DNA from: Hydrangea macrophylla
Taxonomy: Eukaryota > Streptophyta > Magnoliopsida > Cornales > Hydrangeaceae
Assembly (NCBI GenBank): GCA_033977485.1
Contig: CM066998.1
Coordinates: forward strand, 54,960,274-55,024,273
Direction: 5' to 3'
Length of the DNA stretch: 64,000 nucleotides
Shown: positions 35,481 through 45,700 of the stretch, in pieces
Position numbering within the stretch: position 1 is the stretch's first letter
Layout of the letters: the number at the start of each line of letters is the position of its first letter
Position numbers and translations under genes: made by a program
Notes under the pieces: generated by a model
Database searches by the model: none
The model's input: only the letters and a program-made list of their open reading frames with translations
What the model was told of the DNA's origin: nothing

Positions 35481-35670
35481 ATGTAGATGTAGATATAGTG
35501 TAGATGATGAGATATCCTTTGAAGTTTGAAGCCATATATCTAAGATTAATAAAGGCTATGTAGTATAAAGGCAAAATGACATATAAGGAGAAAACAATTG
35601 ATGAAATGACAAGCAATGACAATTGAAATAAAAAGACTCTAAGGCTCTTTTATATTATAGTGTAGATTGA

Positions 35671-35972
35671 TGGAATTTACAAAACAAAATCAAAATGAAA
35701 AATGCAAAAAATTACTCTTAACTTTTAACATACAATATAATAATGTGAGATTAAAATGATGACGAGACAATTACGGAAAGCTCAAAATGGTTCTTACAAT
35801 TTTCAAGAAACTATGTGATTTAGTTTAGTAGACTTTGGCGTCATGTCTCAAAGGATTTGAGTTTAAACTTTAAAGGGATTGGATCATTTTTATCGATATA
35901 AAGTTTGGTTTGAAAAAATTAAAAATAAAAATCTAATAATGTTAGGAATGTAATCAAATCTGGCTTGTTTAT
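35671..35972. other. AT-rich spacer
   Basis: About 300 bp without recognisable gene or element. Confidence 0.5.
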
Positions 35973-35980
35973 CTCTTGTG

Positions 35981-36673
35981 TAGAGGTGTCAAACAGGACG
36001 GCCCGCCCCGTCCCGTCCCGCCACCTTAATGAGTTGGCCAAATTTTGGCGAGTTACGGGGCGGGTCGGCGAAATAGACGAGGCGGAACGAATTGACACGG
36101 TAAGGGATATAGGGTGATTTGCCCCAACCCACTAATCCGTGGGTCAACGGGGCGAGGCGAGGTGGGGCGGCTAACTCGCGGGTTGGTTGGCGAATTAGCC
36201 CGCGAATTGCTTACAAAAACTTATTTTTAATTTTAATAAAAAAAAATTCTAAAAAATAGTTTAATAAAATACTTTATTTAAAAATAGTTTGTTGAAAAAA
36301 TATTTGGAAACTATTTTTTTTAAAAAAAAAAAAATTTTCTGCTTAAAATTTAATAAATTGTTTATTAATAAATAGTTTATTTGAAAACAATTAAATAAAA
36401 ATATTTTATTCATGGGTTGGTGAGGCGGGGCGGGGTGGGTCCGCGAGGCGAGGCGGGTTACGAGGCGAGGCGAGTTGGTGGCGAGTCGGTGGGTTAGACG
36501 AGCTGGGTCACAGGGCGAGTTGTGGGTTGCAAAAATGGAAGTCGACCCGGACCTATACCCAATGAATTGAGTCACGAGCTGGGTTCAACCACGGGGCGAG
36601 ACGAGTTGCGACTCACCAAATGGCGAATTGGGGCGGGGCGGGGCGGGCCAATTCGCCCCGTTTGACACCCCTA
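35981..36673. mobile_element. hAT-type non-autonomous element, 8-bp TSD CTCTTGTG
   Basis: 693 bp with ends TAGAGGTGTCAAACAGG and, inverted, TAGGGGTGTCAAACGGG; arms rich in GGGGCGGG, centre AT-rich. Exact TSD CTCTTGTG at 35973-35980 and 36674-36681. Confidence 0.95.
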
Positions 36674-36716
36674 CTCTTGTGTCAATTTTTAATGAGCCTC
36701 TAATTAACACCTTTAA

Positions 36717-36883
36717 CAGGAATTGTTATTTCCACTCCATTATTGAACCAATGCACTCCATGGTACCACTATCAGAGCATGTGGTACCATGTATGTAATG
36801 CATGACATGCATGTACTGCATGCTTTAAGAATGGCACCGTGGAGTGCATTGATTCAATGATGGAGTGGCAACAGGATTACCCT
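36717..36883. mobile_element. Foldback MITE, family with 22126-22291
   Basis: Shares TCCACTCCATTATTGAACCA, the CATGTGGTACCATG palindrome and the GATTACCCT end with the other copy. Confidence 0.75.
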
Positions 36884-36950
36884 TAACTTATCAAGCATGT
36901 TATATGCCTAGATCGCTTACATACTTATCGAGCCAAGTTTCGGTGGAGGC

Positions 36951-37362
36951 GAGGGGTGGACACGAGTCGAGCCGAGCTTGCTCGCGAGCTTTTTCACAAG
37001 CTCGCGAGCTTCCTCACGAGCTCAAATGAGCTGAGCTTTTAAGGAATTGCGAGCTTTCTCGTGAACTTTTTAACGAGCTTTTTCGCGCGCCCTTTAAAAC
37101 TATATAGTTTAATGATAAATCAGTCATTTATCAAGCCTATTTACGAGATTTGTCATATTTTCTCTAAAGTTATATAATTTTATAATAAATGTATATATAA
37201 AAGTCACTATCTTTATCAAACCTATTAACGAGCTTTTTCACGAGCTTGCTCGCGAGCCTTAATCGATCGTGTCCACAAACTTAAATGAGCGAACCGAGCC
37301 AAGCCTTTTATCGAGCCAAACTTCGATCCCTTGTTGAGTGACTCTGTTTGTGTCCACCCCTG
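36951..37362. mobile_element. hAT-type element, imperfect TSD
   Basis: 412 bp with ends GAGGGGTGGACACGAG and, inverted, CAGGGGTGGACACAAA; GAGCTTGCTCGCGAGC-type arms. The flanks GGTGGAGGC and GGTGGAGC are an imperfect TSD. Confidence 0.75.
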
Positions 37363-37370
37363 GGTGGAGC

Positions 37371-37950
37371 TAAACAATTTAATGGTATAATTAATTTATG
37401 CTTCAACTTAATGATTGTTTGTGTCAAACCAAGTCTAATTTCTATGTAATAATTATAAAAGTTATTATCATATTAATTTGATAATGAATCAGTTCTTAAG
37501 AATATTTTATGACAAACATAAACTCCTGTATCTAAAAAATAACTACACAAAAACATAACTAGTTAGAGTTTAATTTTTCCGTAGAATTGCTTCTTATGTC
37601 ACCAAAAAAATCTCTACATTGATATATGGATCTCAAATAAGTCTCCAACCATATTGGTGGCAAGAGAGTTATGCGAAGTTTTTATTTATTTTTATTTTTT
37701 GATACTAGAGTTATGTGAACCACATTCCACACCTTCCTCTACATGCATATACGTGGTAAAGCCTTTTCCATCCAAGTATTATTGATTAAAAGACTATACT
37801 GACAAAGACTAGCTTTTAATTTATCGAAAACGAAGTGAAGAATGCAAAAGGCCAATTGCTAATTGGTCATCCTCGTTTGACCAAAAATAAAATGAAATTT
37901 GTCATCCTCTTTTGACTCCTTCCATTTTTATGTTTTAGTATAGAGTGGTG
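37371..37950. other. AT-rich intergenic DNA
   Basis: No gene or element recognised. Confidence 0.5.
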
Positions 37951-37956
37951 CAGCTG

Positions 37957-38140
37957 GTGCTAGAGACACTCCACAAAGCACACCCCAAAGCACACTTCAT
38001 GCTTTGTGTGCATGTACTTTGGGCTTTCATGGTAGTTTTCAAAAAAGTGTGGGCCTGTGTAAAAATTCTCCACAACCCAGGGTACATGCATTTAAAGCAT
38101 GATGTGCTTTGGGGTGTGCTTTGTGGAGTGTCCCTAGCAT
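37957..38140. mobile_element. Foldback MITE (GTGCTAG family)
   Basis: Arms GTGCTAGAGACACTCCACAA and GGAGTGTCCCTAGCAT with CCCCAAAGCACAC / GTGTGCTTTGGGG pairs; the central loop repeats TGCATGTACTTTGGG-type sequence. Confidence 0.75.
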
Positions 38141-38953
38141 TATTGTTTAGTATAATATCAATATTCTTTAATAATTCAACACAATTTAATTTTAGAGCAT
38201 CTTCCAGTAGTAGAATAGCTTATAATCAGTTAACTTTAGTGAAAATTATTTTAGCAATTTGCCATTGAATGTTCAATTCCAACAGTGCTCTTTATTTTAT
38301 CTAGTCACCTTGATTTATTATATTTTCTATAGTTGAGATTTTATGTCGATTAAATAATAAATATCCAAAAGGTGATATTTGGAGAGAGAATATAAAGAGT
38401 CATTCTTGGCTAGACAAATATGTCTAATCAAATATTCAAATGTTAAAATAATTAGTCATGTAACTAGCCTGTTGCCTGTTGGAGCACATACTCTGACTAG
38501 TTATTTTATCTAATAAATTAAAATAGCTAGTCTGTTAGATATACTCTTACATAACCTTAAGAAAAAAGAGAGTAAGTCTTTACTGAAAGACCATTTTGTA
38601 CCTAGATATCCAATTTTTTAAAGGGTATTTCTATAAAATCAATTATATAAGCAATTGTTGAACACTTTCTACCATGTTATTTTTGTGTTGGTCATTATTT
38701 TATTTCAGAGGCTTCATAGTGAATAGTTATTTTGTGTGACCTTTATTATGTTTGTAGATTTCAGTGAATTCCATGTAAATCTCACATAATGAAGCAATCA
38801 CATTAATCTTTACACAGTACATGATCACATGAAATCATTTCTATGTGAAAGGAGATTATTCGTTATTTTCTTTTTCGTGCACCTAATAATATAATAAACA
38901 CCTGCCTTTTACTTGAATGTTTCTTCTTTTCTTTTTTGATCATTGCACTTGTA
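38141..38953. other. Intergenic DNA
   Basis: A stretch from about 38194 to 38550 starting AGAGCATCTTCCAGTAG and with ACTAGCTATTTTA-like inverted parts may be another MITE, ends unclear. No gene. Confidence 0.45.
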
Positions 38954-38962
38954 TGTTTCTAG

Positions 38963-39163
38963 CAGAAATGCTATATGCACAAAAAAAATGCACAATTAAA
39001 TGCACAATTTACTTAAAATTGTTGGACTTTGTGCTGAAAAATCTGTACATACAAAAAGACAAAAAAAAAGAGGTGTACAACTTTTCCAGCACAAAGTCCA
39101 ACAATTTTAAGCAGGTTGTGCATTTAATTGTACATTTTTTTTTTATGCATCTAGCATTTCTCA
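38963..39163. mobile_element. Mutator-type MITE, 9-bp TSD TGTTTCTAG
   Basis: 201 bp with arms AGAAATGCTATATGCAC and TGCATCTAGCATTTCT and an inner TTGTTGGACTTTGTGCTG palindrome. Exact TSD at 38954-38962 and 39164-39172. Ends resemble the inner element at 52231-53583. Confidence 0.88.
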
Positions 39164-39316
39164 TGTTTCTAGTAACTTATAAAGAGTATAATAACATTTT
39201 ATCGTCATTTTGGATTTTGGAAGTCACCAGAAAACAAAGTGGACCTTGATTTTTTTTTTTCCATCAAATTCAAAATTGTTTTCTTTTCTTTCCTTTCCTT
39301 CATTGTCAAGATATTT

Positions 39317-39660
39317 TCCATTCATTATTATATCAACAATGCTAGATGTACAACTATAGGGGTGTGTTTCGGCCGGAACGGATCAGAATACCCTCTTTCG
39401 GAGAAAAAAATTTCAAAAATTAAATAGGTGTTCCGATTTTTTTCGAAATTTAATTTTCCTTTCCGATTTCGGAAAGGAAAATTTAATTTTCCATTCATTA
39501 TTATATCAACAATGCTAGAGGTACAACTATAGGGGTGTGTTTCGGTCAGAACATATCAGAATACCCTCTTTCGAAAAAAAAAATTCAAAAATTTTGAAAA
39601 TTAAATAGGTGTTCCGATTTTTTCAAAATTTAATTTTCCTTTCTGATTTCGGAATTTTCG
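39317..39660. repeat. Tandem duplication of a hAT left end with its flank
   Basis: TTCCATTCATTATTATATCA followed by GCTAGA(T/G)GTACAACTATAGG and TGTGTTTCGG occurs at 39317 and again at 39490, period about 173 bp. The unit includes genomic flank and TSD, so it post-dates the insertion. Confidence 0.85.
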
Positions 39661-40049
39661 GAATCAGAATTCTTCGAAAATTTTCAGAATTTTTTTCATA
39701 GTTTTCAAAATTAGAATCGAAATTTTTCATAATTTTTGAAATTTCATAATATAAATACTATTGAAATGGTAAGTCATGCTTTTAAAGAGAGTTCCTTACT
39801 CTCTCGTTTCTCTTCTTATTCGATGTGGGACAAACAAGTCCACATTATTCCAAATTTTCATAAAATATTCAAATTTTTTCGGAAACATTTTCGAAAAATT
39901 TTCGGAAAAAATATTTTTGGAATTCTCAAAATAATTCCGATTCCAATCCGATTTTTTTTCTTCAGAATTTCGGAATTCGAAATTCAATTTTTGGTGCCAA
40001 AAATGGAAATTTTTGAATCGGAATTTTCGTTCCAAATGGCACCCCCTAG
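39356..40049. mobile_element. hAT-type element interrupted at its right end by a solo LTR
   Basis: Starts ATAGGGGTG and ends CACCCCCTAG; the interior is rich in TTTCGAAAATTTT-type sequence. The 8-bp TSD GTACAACT lies at 39348-39355 and, beyond the inserted LTR, at 42270-42277. The insertion order is hAT first, LTR second. Confidence 0.88.
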
Positions 40050-42264
40050 TATAACACCCGCTCTCGCGATTAATCGTTAATTATTATTTTAGCGTGCATT
40101 AACATAATTAATTGGTGTTTATAAACACATGTTTATGTGGGTTTTAGCTCACTAATTGATTATGAGTGTCCTGTTTGAGAATCCAATATTGGCCAACGGG
40201 ACAGTCCCAAATTGGGACATGAGTTGAAAATGTTCCATCGTAATGGGACAAGATTGTGGAATCACCCTTATTATATGTTATTTTAATATATTGTTTGTTG
40301 TTAGAGACCAATTATGTGGTCATTTGGGATACATTTGTGAGAACGAATTGAACATGCTACATAATTAGAAGGCTAATTAGTAACTTCATAAAATTATTTG
40401 CGACCACTTATGGGACTCACGTGAAACATAGACAAATACCCACATTAGTTGGGGGTAAAATTGCAAATAACCAGATATTAAGAGGGTGTTAAGTTACATA
40501 TATAAGCTCTAGTTACAAGAAGAGAGTCATATCTTCTTTTTCTTCTTCTTCTTCATTTAGGTGGGTTATAGAGAAAAGAGGGATGGGTTTCGTCAGAGCT
40601 CTACGTCGCCAATTAACGCGCCGTTTGACTTCTAATTCAAATTTTGAGACTTGATTTAGACTCGTAGAGGTGAGTCTAAGGTTCTGGTACTGATTTTATT
40701 GAGTTTAATCGTCGTAATTTTCGCAATCCAATTCGGTGCGGTAAATACGTAGTTTGCCGAATTCATGTAGGATTTGAACCTAGAGTAGATTTGGGCTTTA
40801 ATTTCTCAATTAGGAGTGAATTGCGAAGAGGTAAGTGGTTTTAATTTTGTTTTTGTATGAGATTCGTGTTTGTGTTCATTTGGGTATTAATTACATACCT
40901 ATATAGCTTAGTTATCCATGTTTAGCTATATTGAATGATTCATGGTGTAGAATTGCGCCTAATCGATTAATACGGAGTAATTATGTGAAAAGTACGGTGT
41001 TATGTTTATATGAGCATATTTAGTTGTCTATTTAGGTCAAAGGAAAGGTCGTATAAATTCGCCATGAGATTGTCTGTGATGACGATCACTTGTTAGTTGT
41101 TGCCGACAACGGCATTGGACCGCACGTGTGAGGCGTGGGTCATTGGCTTGTACCGTGGACTAGTGGGGGAGTCGCGAACTTGCGGGTAGTGGCGGAAGAA
41201 ATACTTGTTTATCCGGAGATCGTTTTTACTTGTTGAGATAAATTTGAATATTATATGTCATCCGTATGCTTGATTAATATGTCTCACTAAGCATGTAACT
41301 TATATATTGTAATGGTTATTGAATAACCATTGTAGGTGAACACGACGATGAGAATCCGAGGAGGTGATTTGGGGATCGTGGAGTCAAGGAAGCCTGTGTA
41401 TAAAGTAGTTTCATGTTTATAGTTGTTTTTTGTGCAAAACTTGTACTTTGGGTGTAAATCAGGGGTTGTGCGGGTTAAGTTGGAAATGTACTAAGCTTAG
41501 TTGGTTATGTTAGTTTCTTGTTTTAATCGCTCCGGGAGTTGTGTAAATATTGTAACCAGAGCTTGGAGTTATGTTGAAACATTTCATGCTTTTGTTCAAG
41601 TAATTTGGAGTATGTTGGTAGAGAGTTTGAGGTTAAATGCATGTTTTGGTTGGTCTTGTGAAAATTGAGATCATTTGGGAGAGATAAAATTTGCACATCT
41701 TGTTCAATGTTTATAATCATGTTAGAGTTTTTTGGGAATAATTTAAAATGGTTCTAAAATGGTTTTGTAATGATTTTGGAAGTTTCCATGAGGTTTGGTT
41801 TGGTTTGGGTGATGTATGGGCTTGTTAAAAACAGGGTTTTTTAGTAGCAGAAAACAATTCTGTAGAATCCGGATCGATCCGGGTTAAAGGGCGGATCGAT
41901 TCAGGCTTTTCGGAGGACAATCTGCTGGAAATCAGCAAGTCAGATCGATCCAGGTTTTAGGGGTGTATCGATCCGCGTGTAATTTTGCTACTGTTGACTT
42001 TTACAAAAACATACATAACTCTTTCTAGAAAATTCGAAAACGGGCATTGTTTTTTGCGTTGTAACCTAGACTTAAAGGGTTATCTTTTGATATAAAATTT
42101 AACGATATTTTCTTAAAGACCATTTTACCCTTGAACTTGTTTTGTTTAGTTCAAAGATTTATTGGTGTGTGTTTTCTTTCTGTTACATTCCTAACTTGGT
42201 GTTTGAAGGCCTTAGTGGCGTGCCATGTGTCCTAAATTCACATGTGTGGATCCGGAACATGACA
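40050..42264 (+). mobile_element. Solo LTR, Tekay/Del-like (chromovirus) type, TSD CCTAG
   Basis: 2215 bp from TATAACACCCG (canonical TGTAACACCC with one change) to GGAACATGACA, flanked by CCTAG at 40045-40049 and 42265-42269. No internal region. Contains GCCAATTAACGCGCCGTTTG and a cluster of GATCGATCC palindromes at about 41870-41985. Family assignment is from the terminus and length only. Confidence 0.85.
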
Positions 42265-42277
42265 CCTAGGTACAACT

Positions 42278-42528
42278 GTTCATTTATAATCATCTCAATT
42301 TATCTTTTAAGTGACACTATGAGATACGGTTAAATTTTAATAGATCCCAAGAGAGAAATAATTGTAAAAAATAATTGTACCAAGCATATTACTCTTATTA
42401 TATAAAAAAAAAAAAAAAAACATATGAAGTAAACGCTTTGCGTTGCGTATCCAAGACCAAAGGCGGAGCCATCAGGCCCATAACATAATATCGGATCCAA
42501 TCAATTCGTCTCTTCGGACTCGCTCTCC

Positions 42529-42563
<35 letters not shown>

Positions 42564-42657
42564 AAAGCACGCTTTGTCTGAGATCCACACAAACGAGCCA
42601 CCGACCTGCGAAGCTGAACAAAGACGGTGGTGGTGGCGCAGGTTAAGAGTCTCTCAG
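42278..42657 (+). promoter_or_regulatory. Promoter and 5' leader region of the ABC1K gene
   Basis: A (CT)n tract spans about 42530-42560, immediately followed by TATAAAG at 42561-42567. This is a common plant core-promoter or leader arrangement, with a likely start near 42590-42600. Only about 300 bp separate the start region from the upstream solo LTR. Confidence 0.55.
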
Positions 42658-42729
42658 ATGACCATTATTGTTCATTTCCAGCGCAGAAAATGCTGGCAAC
42701 GACAATACTACACCTCCTGCGCACGTTAG
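42658..42729 (+). CDS. Upstream ORF in ABC1K leader
   Basis: ATG at 42658 with 23 codons and a TAG at 42727. It precedes the presumed main start (42770) in the leader. A second upstream ATG at 42690 is either another uORF or, with an alternative splice donor, the true start of an N-terminally extended protein. Translation is not demonstrated. Confidence 0.4.
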   Translation: MTIIVHFQRRKCWQRQYYTSCAR

Positions 42730-42769
42730 TCTCAACCAGAAGACCCTGCGAAAACCCAATTATCGCGCC

Positions 42770-45700
42770 ATGTCAAGGTCCGTGATATATATACTATCGT
42801 CTTCGTTCTCAAACTTTCTATATATACCTTTTTTCTTACTTTCTTTCTTTCTTTCTGAGTTAGGGTTTGTGGGTTCTCTTGATTTTCTCGTTTATGTCTT
42901 GTATTTGAGCCTTATGGTTCCTGGGTTTTGTTATTAGGTTTTGGTTGAAAATGTTCAGATAGTTTCGGTTCGTGGGGTGGGTATTACTGGTTTTTTTTTT
43001 TTTTTTTTTAAAATCTTTTCCACAATTGGGTTTTCTTTCTATTTGGGAAATTCGTAATTGACCTTTTTTAAAATCATTATCAAAAAATGGCTTTTCCATG
43101 CTATGTTAATATGAATTAAATGCGATATTTAGGCTCTATTTGGGAAGCTTTAGCTAGGCGCAGTGAAGCCTTATGCTACTATTTTTGTTCTATAAGATGC
43201 CCATCAAATTGGAATGCTTTCTAAGAAAAATGGTCACCTTGATTTATACAAAGATGTATTGTGTTTAGTTTGGCTACTCATTAGTATGCTTGGATTGAAT
43301 TAATTTTCTTTTATGCAGTGATTAATTCGTTTGTTTAGTCTAAAGGTCCTGAGTTTGATTAAGTCTAAGAATTAGAATTTGTAAATCAAATGTTTTTATT
43401 TTTATTTTTTGTATTTCAAACTCTTGTTTTATGCTTCTTCTTATAGTTGGTAATTGACAATGTTGCTGGGTATGCAGACTTCTGACGATTAGAATAATTA
43501 AGAAAGTCGCACAATGCCTTAGTGCAAACCAGAGCGTCAGTTATTCAGGAGGAAGAAACTATGGGGCATTCTTTAAAGCTGGCCTATGTTCCTACAGGCA
43601 GAGAATATACCCACAGTACTCAGAAGGAAGAAGTTATGGGGCGTTCTTTAAAGCTGGCCTATGTTCCTACAGGCAGAGATTATACTCACAGTATGTGTTT
43701 CCTAGTAGAGGATATGCTTCAGTTACTATGCATGAAATCAAGGGCAGTTTTGGCAAGAGCAGTTTCTCCAAGAGCATTTCTGTAATCCCAGCAAGTAGTA
43801 AAGTTGCTAACCATGCCAAACTTGCTTGGAAGAGGCTTTCGCAAATGGGTTTGCACGATGATCGATCTTTTCCCCCCATAAGTAGAATTGCTCAAGCGGT
43901 GAGCTTGGCCTTGAGCCGCTCTTACTTGGTTGTTCCCGGTATAATTGCCATGACATGTGGCAATGTAGCATTGGCTCAAAGATCGGCAGACATGGATCTC
44001 TTCCACCCGAGTAATAGTTTTTACATGCGTGCAGAAGATGGGCATGCTTTTTTGACCTCATTAGTCCTTTCGGTTTTTGAAGGCGTTGTCTTGTTGCTGA
44101 GAGTTCTTTATTTGGCTATTTTATTCTCACCGAGCATAGCTATGGCCCCATTTGCAGATTGTTTTGGAGTGGAGTTTAGGAAAATGTGGCTTCAGGTTCT
44201 TCATCATACCCTGGAAAGGGCAGGTCCCGCGTTCATCAAATGGGGACAGTGGGCAGCTACACGGCCTGATCTGTTCCCTAGAGATTTATGTAACGAGCTC
44301 GCAAAGCTTCACACTAAAGCTCCGGAACATAACTTTGCATACACAAAAAAGACCATTGAAAGAGCTTTTGGACGTAAGATTTCGGAAATTTTCGATGATT
44401 TTGAAGAGGCACCTGTAGCATCCGGAAGCATTGCCCAAGTGCATCGAGCTTCTTTGAAGTCTCGGTACCGTGGTCGTCAGATCAAGCCTATTGTAGTTGC
44501 GGTGAAGGTTAGACATCCTGGAGTTGGTGACTCCATAAGAAGAGATTTTGATATAATAAACATAGTGGCGAAAAGTTCAAGGTTCATTCCTACTCTTAAT
44601 TGGTTAAGATTGGATGAAAGCGTTCAGCAATTTGCGGTTTTTATGATGTCCCAAGTTGATCTGGCAAGGGAAGCGGCCCATCTGAGCCGGTTCATCTATA
44701 ATTTTCGGAGTTGGAAAGATGTTTCATTCCCGAAGCCTGTATATCCACTAGTACATCCCGCTGTTTTGGTGGAAACTTTTGAACAAGGGGAAAGTGTTTC
44801 ACATTATGTTGATGATCTTGAAGGACATGGTAGAATTAAAAGTGCACTTGCTCACATTGGGACTCATGCACTTCTGAAGATGCTTCTGGTAACATATTTG
44901 ATATTTTATAAGTTTATGCTTATAGTATTTTTTTAGCTCTTATTGATGCGTTGCCATTTGCTTACTAATTTACTTTTTTATTTATTTACTTTTGACACTA
45001 GTTTAGAATTGAAATGGTTGTCCTTTCATCAACGTATGATTCATTGTAGAATTATTTGTGCTTTACAGCCAAGGAGATCGAATTAAGTTTTGAGAGCTGA
45101 TAAATACACCCACCCAATTTCTATACCCACAGCAATGAGGAGGACCATACAGTATCTTTTGGTTGTGCATGTGGGTGTAGGGAGAAATTTGGTGGCTTTA
45201 TTCATCAAGTCCCTTAAGTTTTTATGCAACACTAAGTGAAGTAGCTAGGAGCCTCAAATGATCACACCTGGTCCATGGTTGCTCATTAGGGTGATGGGCA
45301 ATATGTATTACGTGGCTTAAGCTGTCAAGTCATGTCTAGGCCTATATGCTAGCTTAGTCGTTGACTAGCAATTGTCACTTGACTCACTTGTGCACATAGA
45401 CTGTATAGTGTATAGCCAGGCTGATAGAAAACTCCATTTTAACTCTATTTTAGATTGGTTATCTTTATGTGAAAAGTCACCTAGTTAAATAAATTTAGAC
45501 AATCCTCCATGGATAGTTCATACAAAATCATCTCTAGATCTAAGTAGAAAATGTATTTCCCATGATTTTTTTATTGAGTTGGGAGGCATAAATTTGGACC
45601 TCGCCTTTTTATTGTCTTCAGTTAGAAACCATACATTTTTCAATAATTTAAGGCCTGCATAAAAAAATAGAACTGCCCTTGACATTGAAATCCCTTTACA

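Larger units (their letters stand above)
32206..35670 (+). mobile_element. Helitron-like repeat block (candidate)
   Basis: Starts after GGCCCGTGCAATGCGCGTGC (about 32235), reminiscent of plant Helitron 5' ends, and finishes near TTTTATATTATAGTGTAGAT (about 35650), reminiscent of Helitron 3' regions; neither TC nor a CTRR end with hairpin is firm. It holds degenerate tandem units with AAAAGGGTAATTTGG, (TA)n tracts, duplicated segments and one hAT insertion. No Rep/helicase ORF. Confidence 0.3.

Noticed and set aside
39736..40080. Gene encoding a Phe/Lys-rich protein
   Set aside because: It lies wholly in the AT-rich palindromic interior of a hAT-type element.
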